From Flavobacterium sp. N502536 (GTDB lineage Bacteria > Bacteroidota > Bacteroidia > Flavobacteriales > Flavobacteriaceae): DNA of 64,000 nt. The stretch lies in NCBI RefSeq assembly GCF_025947345.1, contig NZ_CP110011.1, positions 2,480,001 to 2,544,000 on the forward strand. Reading direction: 5' to 3'. The first letter of the stretch is position 1. Each line of letters starts with the position of its first letter. This document shows positions 14,786 to 26,900 of the stretch, piece by piece. The position numbers and the translations under genes were made by a program. The notes under the pieces are model-generated. The model did not search any database. It was not told the origin of the DNA and saw only the letters and a program-made list of their open reading frames with translations.

Positions 14786-14953
14786 ATGGTCCAAACGCTA
14801 TCTTTTTTTGATAAAGCCTTTAAGAAGTTTTTTTTAAGACTTCAAAAATCCATTACTATTATTTTTCCGTATCTATTCTGTATGCTGAATACCCCTGTTG
14901 GTTTTTCGGCAGCGGATATTTCCATTTCTAAAACCCCACTATTTTATGTATAA
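14786..14953 (+). CDS. 55-codon leader ORF, possible remnant of an adhesin N-terminus
   Basis: An ATG-initiated ORF of 55 codons whose stop (14951-14953) overlaps the ATG of the next giant gene (14946) by eight bases, the arrangement expected for translational coupling. Its product is basic then hydrophobic (KSITIIFPYLFCML), ending PVGFSAADISISKTP. That looks like a signal peptide followed by the first residues of a DUF11-type repeat (AD[IL]SI.KT), which commonly opens large Flavobacterium surface proteins. I infer either a coupled leader peptide or the relic of a deleted adhesin gene whose 5' end was joined to its neighbour. It may also be a chance ORF. The rest of 14532-14785 contains no convincing gene; a weak -7-like TATTTTCG lies at 14720-14727. 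Confidence 0.35.
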   Translation: MVQTLSFFDKAFKKFFLRLQKSITIIFPYLFCMLNTPVGFSAADISISKTPLFYV

Positions 14954-17900
14954 CTTTACTTTTAACAAGTTTAATTTTTTGAAGCAGATCTTTTTTGTTT
15001 TGTTTTTTGGATTAACATCATTACCTGCGTTTTCACAAGTTTGTGGTACACCAGGAGGTGACGGACCTGTTACCGTATCAAGTTCTGTAAATACGTATTT
15101 CCCTATTTCGGGTAATATTACATTGAATGCAGGAACCCAATCGATAGTATTGGGAGCAGTACCGGCAACAGATCAATATTCTAACAATTTTGGGGCAACC
15201 CCAATTTCGGTAGGAGATTTGATTTTGATTATTCAAATGCAGGATGCTACAATAGACTATACCAATACAACCAGTTATGGTTCAGGAACTTCAAACAGTG
15301 GGCCGGATAATTTAGGAGGAACAGGATTTACTTCTCTTGGTAATACGGGAGTTTTTGAATATGTAATTGCAACTAATAGTGTCCCGCTAACTGGTGGGAA
15401 TTTAACGTTTAAGGGTACTGGAACAAATGGTGGAACCCTGAATAGTTTTTATAATGCAGATGCTACAACGACCAGAGGGAAAAGAACTTTTCAAATTGTC
15501 AGAGTACCACAATATTCTAATTTAACACTTACTTCTTCGATTACTACACCGCCTTTTAACGGTGTTGCCGGAGGAGTTATTGCTTTTAATGTTTCCGGTA
15601 CATTCAATTTTGCCGGATTTTCGATTGATGGAAATGCCAGAGGTTTTAGAGGTGGTTATAGCCCAAAAGCTGATTCTAATCTTAATAATGCTACAACTTA
15701 TGTTGGCTTATCAGGTGATAATACAATTTCAGGAAAAGGGGAAGGAATAGCCGGAACCCCTCGCTATATGTGGGATGGATTTAATCAGGTTGATAATTTA
15801 GTGGAAGGAATGCCTGGCGGATCGTCAGGTAGAGGAGCTCCTGCTAATGCCGGAGGCGGTGGAAATGACCATAATTCCGGAGGCGGTGGTGGTGGTAATG
15901 GCGGATTCGGAGGCTTAGGTGGTGCAGGCTGGCAAGGTGGAGGAGGAAATGTTCTTCCTTTGACTGGAGGCGGAAGACCGGGTTTCAGATCTTATATTAC
16001 GGCAACTCCCTTTCCAAAATTGGTCATGGGAGGCGGTGGAGGTGCCGGAGATGCTAACAATGCCTCAACCGGTGTAAAAGGAGGTGTCGGTGGAGCCATT
16101 ATTCTTATCAACGCAGGGACAGTTCAGGGAACAGGTAATATTTATGCCAATGGAGGAAAAGGAGCACCAGGTACTTTTTCGGGATCACCCGATGGAGCCG
16201 GAGGTGGTGGAGCCGGAGGAACTGTATTATTGAATATCTCGAACACTAGTACTGCAACGATCAGAATAGAAGCCGATGGAGGTGCAGGAGGAAATACAGA
16301 AAATGATAATAACAATTCACACGGACCTGGTGGTGGTGGTGGTGGTGGAATGATCCGTCACAATCTTACCGGTACCGTAACGGTTACGACCAGTGTACTA
16401 GGAGGGGTTTCAGGAAAATCTAATGGAGGTGCAGGAATCGCAAACGGAGCTGCAGCAGGAACAGCCGGTAGCGCATCAACTTTTACATCACAAGACGTGC
16501 CGCCAAACTTACAAGTGAATTCCAATTGTTTTCCATCTTTGGAAACCAAAGTAAAAGCATTATCAACTGCATCAGCTTGTAATGCTATAGGAGAGAAAGT
16601 TTCCTATGAAATTCAGATTAAAAATACGGGAGCAGGAAATGCTGCAGGAGTCTTTTTAGACTTTCTTTTTCCAACAGGTATTGAGTTTGATACTGCTACA
16701 GCAACTTATTCTGCGGAAGCGACAGGTCCTTCGGGAATATTGACCAATACAGCTACAGCTAATAATCCGTTATTCGGAGGCTTTAATATTGCGCAAAATG
16801 GAGTGGTTACTATTACCTTAACAGGAAAAGTAGCGGCGTCTATTGCTGCGGGAACCTATAGTGCTAATGCACAGGCTTTGTACCTGGATCCGACACGTAC
16901 AACGGCAAATCCAAACAGAAGAATTACAGCATTTACAAACGCTTATGGTTCTGCAAATAAAACCTATGAAGGGGTAAATCAGGCCAACGTTGCCGGAACA
17001 AACTTTAAAGGCAGTGGAGAAACGGTGGATGATATCACCATTTTACCTTTGCCGGCAACGCCAACCGCTACAGTGGTGCAATCTACTTGTCTTACACCAA
17101 CAGGAAGAATAACAGTAAACACTCCTGCACCGGGGCCGGGAATCAGTTACACCTTAAGAGGAACAAATCCGGTAACGGCACCAGTAAACAATACAACAGG
17201 TATTTTCTCGGGATTAGTACCAAACAGCTATGTAGTGACCACGACAAATGCTCAGGGATGTACTTCGGCTCCTACTGCAAGTATGACAATCAATTCGGTT
17301 GCGGGAGCACCAACAACTACAGGAGTTTCGATTTGTCAGGGAGGTAGTGGGACATTAACGGCTACTTCTACCTGTTCAAATTCGGCTGCTATAGAGTGGT
17401 ACACATCGGCTTTAAGTTTAACACCAATATTTACAGGTGCCTCTTTTAATCCGGTAGGGGTTGCGGGATCAGGTTTGACAAATACAAGTACAGCAGGAAC
17501 CACCACCTTTTATGCGGCTTGCCCGGGTATTGGAAACTGTAGAACAGCTACAAATTTTGTGATCAATGCAATACCAACCATCACCGGAACAACACCGGCT
17601 GCACAATGTGATGCGGGATCGGTAACCTTAGGAGCTACTGCTTCGTTAGGAACAATTAGCTGGTATGCTGCTCCTACAGGTGGTACAGCATTGGCAACCG
17701 GAACTAGCTTTATTACACCTAACTTATCAACTACGACGACTTATTATGTAGATGCAACCGGAAATGGATGTACTACAGGAACGAGAACGGCGGTTATAGC
17801 TACAATAAATACAAGACCAACAATAGATGCTACAACACAGGATTCCAGATGTGGTGCAGGAACATTAACGTTAAATGCAACAGCATCAGCAGGAGCAACT

Positions 17901-20900
17901 ATCAACTGGTATGCTAATTCAACAGGAGGGACATCATTAAAAACAGGAGCGAGTTTTACCACGCCAAGTTTATCAGCTACCACTACTTATTATGTAGAAG
18001 CTGTTTCAGCAGAAGGCTGTCCTTCGGCTTCAAGAGTTGCGGTTGCAGCGGTTGTAAATACAGCCTCTACAATTGCATTTACCAGTGGGACACAAAATCC
18101 GACAATTTGTAATGGAACAGCAATTCCAAGTGCCGTTTATACTTTTGGAGGAAGTGCCACCAATGCTACGGCATCAAATTTACCGGCAGGTTTGTCGGCT
18201 ACTGTTGATTCCAATGCAAAAACAATAACTATTTCGGGAACACCAACAGCCAGCGGTACTTATACCATTACAACAGTTGGACATACAGCACCTTGTGCGG
18301 CTGTTACAATAAATGGAGCTGTAACAGTAACCACTGCATCAAATGCAGGTACTTTATCAGGGACTCAAAATATTTGTGTTGGCGGAACCACTACGTTTAC
18401 TACCAATGGAAATTCAAATGGAAGCTGGTCAAGTAGTGCTACCGGAGTTGCAACAGTAAATAGTTCAACGGGAGTAATCACTGGAGTTACAGCCGGAACC
18501 GCTACAATTACCTATACAGTAACCGGAACAGGAGGTTGTGCCAATGCAACAGCTACCAGAACGGTAACGGTAACTGCCGCTCCAAATGCAGGTACTTTAT
18601 CAGGAACTCAAAATATCTGTGTTGCCGGAACGACTACGTTTACTTCAAACGGAAATACAGGCGGAAGCTGGTCAAGCAGTGCTACCGGAGTTGCAACTGT
18701 AAATAGTTCAACAGGAGTAGTTACCGGAGTTACAGCCGGAACCGCTACAATTACCTATACAGTAACCGGAACAGGAGGTTGTGCTAATGCAACAGCTACC
18801 AGAACGGTAACAGTAACTGCTGCGCCAAATGCAGGTACTTTATCAGGAACTCAAAATATCTGTGTTGCCGGAACGACTACATTTACTTCAAACGGAGATA
18901 CAGGCGGAAGCTGGTCAAGCAGTGCTACCGGAGTTGCAACTGTAAATAGTTCAACAGGAGTAGTTACCGGAGTTTCAGCCGGAACCGCTACAATCACATA
19001 CACCGTAACTGGAACAGGAGGTTGTGCTAATGCAACAGCTACCAGAACGGTAACCGTAACTACTGCACCAAATGCAGGAACTTTATCAGGAGCTCAAAAC
19101 ATCTGTGTTTCTGGAACGACTACATTTACTTCAAACGGAAATACAGGCGGAAGCTGGTCAAGCAGTGCTACAGGAGTTGCAACTGTAAATAGTTCAACAG
19201 GAGTAGTTACCGGAGTTTTAGCCGGAACTGCTACAATTACCTATACAGTAACCGGAACAGGAGGTTGTGCCAATGCAACAGCTACCAGAACGGTAACCGT
19301 AACTACTGCACCAAATGCAGGGACTTTATCAGGAGCTCAAAACATTTGTGTTGCCGGAACGACTACATTTACTTCAAACGGAGATACAGGCGGAAGCTGG
19401 TCAAGCAGTGCTACAGGAGTTGCAACTGTAAATAGTTCAACAGGAGCAATCACTGGAGTTTCAGCCGGAACAGCTACAATTACCTATACAGTAACCGGAA
19501 CAGGAGGTTGTGCCAATGCAACAGCTACCAGAACGGTAACCGTAACTACTGCACCAAATGCAGGGACTTTATCAGGAACTCAAAATATTTGTGTTGCCGG
19601 AACGACTACGTTTACTTCAAACGGAGATACAGGTGGAAGCTGGTCAAGCAGTGCTACCGGAGTTGCAACTGTAAATAGTTCAACAGGAGTAGTTACCGGA
19701 GTTTCAGCCGGAACCGCTACAATTACCTATACAGTAACCGGAACAGGAGGTTGTGCTAATGCAACAGCTACGAGAACGGTAACAGTAACCACTGCACCAA
19801 ATGCAGGAATTTTATCAGGAACACAGGAAATCTGTGTTGGAGCAACAACAACATTTACCTCAAACGGGACGAGTGGAGGAAGCTGGTCAAGCAGTAATAC
19901 AACAGTCGCTACAGTAGATGCTGCCGGGATAATTACAGGAAAAGCATTTGGAACAGCAACAATAACTTATACCGTAACCGGAACAGGAGGTTGTGCTGAT
20001 GCAATTGCTACGAGAACCGTAACAGTTAGCGACACTCAAAAACCAACGATCACTTGCCCGGCAAATGTTACTGCTGTGGCAGATGCAGGTTCATGTACGG
20101 CTACGGGAGTTGCTTTAGGAACTCCAACTACGAGCGATAATTGTTCGGGAGTTGTAACGGTGACTAATAATGCGCCATCAAGCTTCCCAATAGGAGTAAC
20201 CACTGTAACGTGGACAGCTACTGATGCTGCCGGAAATACACAAACTTGTACTCAAACTGTAACAGTTAGCGACACTCAAAAACCAACGATTACTTGTCCG
20301 GCAAATGTTACTGCTGTGGCAGATGCAGGTTCATGTGTTGCTACGGGAGTTGCTTTAGGCACTCCAACCACAAGCGATAACTGCTCTGGAGTAGTAACGG
20401 TGACTAATAATGCACCATCAAGCTTCCCAATAGGAACAACAACCATAACCTGGACGGCTACTGATGCTGCCGGAAATACACAAACTTGTACTCAAACGGT
20501 AACAGTTAGCGATACTCAGAAGCCAACAATTACTTGTCCGGCAAATGTTACTGCCGTGGCTGATGCTAATTCTTGTGCTGCTACCGGAGTTGTTTTAGGT
20601 ACTCCAGTGACTTCAGACAATTGTTCAGGAGTAGTAACGGTGACTAATAATGCGCCATCAAGCTTCCCAATAGGAGTAACCACCGTAACTTGGACTGCTA
20701 CAGATGCTGCCGGAAATACACAAACTTGTACTCAAACCGTAACGGTTAGCGATACGCAGAAACCAACCATCACTTGTCCGGCAAATGTTACTGCTGTGGC
20801 TGATGCAGGTTCATGTGCTGCTACGGGAGTTGTTTTAGGCACTCCAATTACGAGCGATAACTGCTCTGGAACAATAACAGTAACTAACGATGCATCATCA

Positions 20901-23900
20901 AGCTTCCCAATCGGAATCACAACCGTAACCTGGACGGCTACTGATGCTGCCGGAAATACCCAGACTTGTACGCAAACGGTAACCGTTAGCGATACGCAGA
21001 AACCAACCATCACTTGTCCGGCGAATGTTACTGCTGTGGCAGATGCTAATTCATGTGCTGCTACCGGAGTTGTTTTAGGTACTCCAGTGACTTCAGACAA
21101 TTGTTCAGGAGTTGTGACAGTGACTAATAACGCACCATCAAGCTTCCCAATCGGAACAACAACTGTAACCTGGACTGCTACTGATGCTGCCGGAAATACA
21201 CAAACTTGTACTCAAACGGTAACGGTTAGCGATACTCAGAAGCCAACAATTACTTGTCCTGCAAATGTTACTGTTGTGGCTGATGCTAATTCTTGTACGG
21301 CTACCGGAGTTGCTTTAGGCACTCCAACCACGAGCGATAATTGCTCTGGAGTAATAACAGTGACTAATAACGCGCCATCAAGCTTCCCGATCGGAATAAC
21401 AACCGTAACCTGGACGGCTACTGATGCTGCTGGAAATACCCAGACTTGTACGCAAACCGTGACGGTTAGTGATACTCAAAAACCAACCATCACTTGTCCG
21501 GCAAATGTTACTGCTGTGGCAGATGCAGGTTCATGTGTTGCTACCGGAGTTGCTTTAGGAACTCCAACTACGAGCGATAACTGCTCAGGAACAATAACAG
21601 TAACTAATAACGCGCCATCAAGCTTCCCAATCGGTACCACTACCGTAACCTGGACGGCTACTGATGCTGCTGGAAATACACAGACTTGTACTCAAACCGT
21701 AACAGTTAGCGATACGCAGAAACCAACCATCACTTGTCCGGCAAATGTTACTGCTGTGGCTGATGCTAATTCATGCGTTGCTACCGGAGTTACTTTAGGT
21801 ACTCCTACCACGAGCGATAACTGCTCAGGAGTAGTAACGGTGACTAACAATGCACCATCAAGCTTCCCAATCGGAATCACAACCGTAACGTGGACGGCTA
21901 CTGATGTGGCAGGAAATATTGAGACTTGTACTCAAACCGTAACAGTTAGCGATACGCAGAAACCAACCATCACTTGCCCGGCGAATGTTACTGCTGTGGC
22001 TGATGCAGGTTCATGCGTTGCTACCGGAGTTGCTTTAGGAACTCCAGTAACTTCAGACAATTGTTCAGGAGTAGTAACCGTAACCAACAATGCACCATCA
22101 AGTTTCCCAATCGGAATCACAACTGTAACCTGGACGGCTACTGATGCTGCTGGAAATACACAGACTTGTACTCAAACTGTAACGGTAAACGACACTCAAA
22201 AACCAACCATCACTTGTCCGGCAAATGTTACTGCTGTGGCAGATGCAGGTTCTTGTACTGCTACCGGAGTTGTTTTAGGTACTCCAACTACGAGCGATAA
22301 TTGTTCAGGAGTAGTAACTGTAACTAACGATGCACCATCAAGCTTCCCAATCGGAATAACAACTGTAACCTGGGCCGCTACTGATGTGGCAGGAAATACT
22401 GAGACTTGTACTCAAACCGTAACAGTTAGCGATACTCAAAAACCAACCATCACTTGTCCGGCAAATGTTACTGCTGTGGCTGATGCTAATTCTTGTACTG
22501 CTACCGGAGTTGCTTTAGGTACTCCAGTGACTTCAGACAATTGTTCAGGAGTTGTAACCGTAACTAACGATGCGCCATCAAGCTTCCCAATCGGAACAAC
22601 AACTGTAACCTGGACGGCTACTGATGCTGCCGGAAATACCCAGACTTGTACGCAAACCGTAACGGTAAACGATACTCAAAAACCAACCATCACTTGTCCG
22701 GCAAATGTTACTGCTGTGGCTGATGCTAATTCATGCGCTGCTACCGGAGTTGTTTTAGGCACTCCAACCACGAGCGATAACTGTTCGGGAGTAGTAACAG
22801 TAACTAACGATGCACCATCAAGCTTCCCAATCGGAACAACAACCGTAACGTGGACGGCTACTGATGCTGCCGGAAATACACAAACTTGTACGCAAACGGT
22901 AACCGTTAGCGATACTCAGAAACCAACCATCACTTGTCCGGCAAATGTTACTGCTGTGGCCGATGCAGGTTCATGTACGGCTACCGGAGTTGCTTTAGGT
23001 ACTCCAACCACAAGCGATAACTGCTCTGGAGTTGTAACCGTAACCAACGATGCACCATCAAGCTTCCCAATCGGAATCACAACCGTAACCTGGACGGCTA
23101 CTGATGCTGCTGGAAATACCCAGACTTGTACGCAAACCGTGACGGTTAGTGATACTCAAAAACCAACCATCACTTGTCCGGCAAATGTTACTGCTGTGGC
23201 AGATGCTGGTTCATGTACGGCTACCGGAGTTGCTTTAGGAACTCCAACTACGAGCGATAACTGCTCAGGAGTAGTAACCGTAACGAATAACGCACCATCA
23301 AGCTTCCCAATCGGAACAACTACCGTAACCTGGACTGCTACTGATGCTGCCGGAAATACACAAACTTGTACGCAAACCGTAACCGTTAGCGACACGCAGA
23401 AACCAACAATTACTTGTCCGGCAAATGTTACTGCTGTGGCAGATGCTGGTTCATGTACGGCTACCGGAGTTGCTTTAGGTACTCCAGTGACTTCAGACAA
23501 TTGCTCTGGAGTTGTGACAGTGACTAATAATGCGCCATCAAGCTTCCCAATCGGAACAACAACCGTAACCTGGACAGCGACTGATGCTGCCGGAAATACA
23601 CAAACTTGTAGGCAAACGGTAACCGTTAGCGACACTCAAAAACCAACCATCACTTGTCCGGCAAATGTTACTGCTGTGGCAGATGCAGGTTCATGTACGG
23701 CTACCGGAGTTGTTTTAGGAACTCCAGTAACTTCAGACAATTGTTCAGGAGTTGTAACTGTAACTAATAATGCACCATCAAGCTTCCCAATCGGAATCAC
23801 AACCGTAACGTGGACCGCTACTGATGCTGCAGGAAATACACAAACTTGTACTCAAACGGTAACGGTTAGCGACACGCAGAAACCAACAATCACTTGCCCA

Positions 23901-26900
23901 GCAAATGTTACTGCTGTGGCTGATGCTAATTCATGTACGGCTACCGGAGTTGTTTTAGGAACTCCAACCACGAGCGATAACTGCTCAGGAGTTGTAACTG
24001 TAACTAACGATGCACCATCAAGCTTCCCAATTGGTACCACTACGGTAACGTGGACGGCTACTGATGCTGCAGGAAATACCCAAACTTGTACTCAAACCGT
24101 AACGGTAAGCGATACACAAAAACCAACCATCACTTGTCCGGCAAATGTTACTGCTGTGGCAGATGCTGGTTCATGCGTTGCTACCGGAGTTGCTTTAGGT
24201 ACTCCAGTGACTTCAGACAATTGCTCTGGAGTTGTGACAGTGACTAATAATGCGCCATCAAGCTTCCCAATCGGAACAACAACCGTAACCTGGACAGCGA
24301 CTGATGCTGCCGGAAATACACAAACTTGTACTCAAACGGTAACCGTTAGCGACACTCAAAAACCAACCATCACTTGTCCGGCAAATGTTACTGCTGTGGC
24401 AGATGCAGGTTCATGTACGGCTACCGGAGTTGTTTTAGGAACTCCAGTAACTTCAGACAATTGTTCAGGAGTTGTAACTGTAACTAATAATGCACCATCA
24501 AGCTTCCCAATCGGAATCACAACCGTAACGTGGACCGCTACTGATGCTGCAGGAAATACACAAACTTGTACTCAAACGGTAACGGTTAGCGACACGCAGA
24601 AACCAACAATCACTTGCCCAGCAAATGTTACTGTCTTGGCAGATGCAGGTTCATGTACGGCTACCGGAGTTGTTTTAGGTACTCCAGTAACTTCAGACAA
24701 TTGTTCAGGAGTAGTAACGGTAACTAATAATGCACCATCAAGCTTCCCAATAGGTATTACTACGGTAACTTGGACAGCTACTGATGCTGCTGGAAATATT
24801 GAGACTTGTACTCAAACGGTGAAAGTAATAGGACCAATCAAAGCAATTGAAGACCGTGTAACATCATTTAATGGTGTTCTAGGGGGAATTGCGGTTCCAA
24901 GTGTTTTGGATAATGATTCTTTGAATTGTAAAAGTGTAGTTAGCAATGAAGTTATAACTACTCTGGTTACAACCTTACCTTCAGCTTTAAGTTTCGATAC
25001 CAATACAGGAGCCGTTACGGTTAAGTCAAATACGCCATCAGGAACTTATACTTTCGATTATCAAATTTGTGAAGTTTTAAATTCAACAACAAATTGTGCG
25101 ACAGCGACGGTTACTATTATAGTTGAAAACCCAATTGTAGCCAATGATGACAATACCTATCCGGTACAAACACCAGGTACAACAGTAGCCACTACCGTTG
25201 GAAACGTAACAGGAAATGATACTTTAAACGGAGTAGTAGTAACAGCTGCCAATACCAATGTAACTCCAATCAAAACAGGACCATTGAGCATTGACGCTGA
25301 TGGTAAATTAACCTTAGATCCAAACACGGTATCGGGTACTTACCAAATCACGTATGAAATCTGCGAAGAAGGAGCAACACCTAAAAACTGTGCTTCTGCA
25401 ACAGCAACAGTTGAAGTTAAAAATCCTCTTGTAGCCAACGATGACAATACTTATCCGGTACAAACACCAAGTACAACAGTAGCCACTACCGTTGGAAACG
25501 TAACAGGAAATGATACCTTAAACGGAGTAGCAGTAACCGCAGCCAATACCAATGTAACCCCAATCAAAACAGGACCATTGAGCATTGACGCTGAAGGTAA
25601 ATTAACCTTAGATTCAAATACGGTATCGGGTACTTACCAAATTACGTATGAAATCTGCGAAGAAGGAGCAACACCTAAAAACTGTGCTTCTGCAACAGCA
25701 ACAGTTGAAGTTAAAAACCCAATTGTAGCCAACGATGACAATACGTATCCAGTACAAACACCAGGTACAACAGTAGCCACTACCGTTGGAAGCGTAACAG
25801 GAAATGATACCTTAAATGGAGTAGTAGTAACAGCTGCCAATACCAATGTAACCCCAATCAAAACGGGACCATTGAGCATTGACGCTGATGGTGAATTAAC
25901 CTTAGATCCGAACACGGTATCGGGTACTTACCAAATCACGTATGAAATCTGCGAAGAAGGAGCAACACCTAAAAACTGTGCTTCTGCAACAGCAACAGTT
26001 GAAGTTAAAAACCCAATTGTAGCCAACGATGACAATACGTATCCGGTACAAGTACCAAGTACAACAGTAGCCACTACCGTTGGGAACGTAACAGGAAATG
26101 ACACCTTAAACGGAGTAGCAGTAACCGCTGCCAATACCAATGTAACCCCAATCAAAACGGGACCATTGAGCATTGACGCTGATGGTAAATTAACCTTAGA
26201 TCCAAACACGGTATCGGGTACTTACCAAATCACTTATGAAATCTGTGAAGAAGGAGCAACACCAAAAAATTGTGCTTCTGCTACAGCAACAGTTGAAGTT
26301 AAAAATCCAATTGTAGCCAATGATGATACTACCTATCCGGTACAAACACCAGGTACAACAGTAGCCACTACCGTTGGAAACGTAACAGGAAATGACACCT
26401 TAAATGGAATAGCAGTAACAGCTGCCAATACCAATGTAACCCCAATCAAAACAGGGCCTTTGAGTATTGACGCTGATGGTAAATTAACCTTAGATCCAAA
26501 CACAGTATCGGGTACTTACCAAATCACGTATGAAATCTGCGAAGAAGGAGCAACACCTAAAAACTGTGCTTCTGCTACAGCTACTGTTATAGTTGGAAAT
26601 GGAGCGATTAACGCACTGACGGAAACTACACCTTCGATAAATGGAAGTGTTGGAGGAACCACTGCTTCATTGTTAAATAATGATACTTTGAACGGAAATC
26701 CGGCAGTGATTAAAAATAGTCCGGGAGGAGTAATTTTAAAAGGCATAAATGTTCCAGCAGGATTAACTTTAAATGCAGACGGAACAGTAACTGTAAAAGC
26801 AGGAACTCCGATAGGGAAATACGAAGTTGAATACAGTATTTGCGAATATCTGAATCCAACAAACTGTGCCACTGTAAAAAGTTATGTTCCGGTAACAGGA

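Noticed and set aside
23156..23635. Antisense ORF of 159 codons (and several similar ones) on the minus strand across the HYR array
   Set aside because: They repeat with the array period and are mirror frames of a strongly biased coding repeat; no start signals or independent conservation.
20028..24827. Regular repeats that might suggest a CRISPR-like array
   Set aside because: The period is 240 bp, there are no short spacers, and each unit encodes a complete HYR domain in frame.
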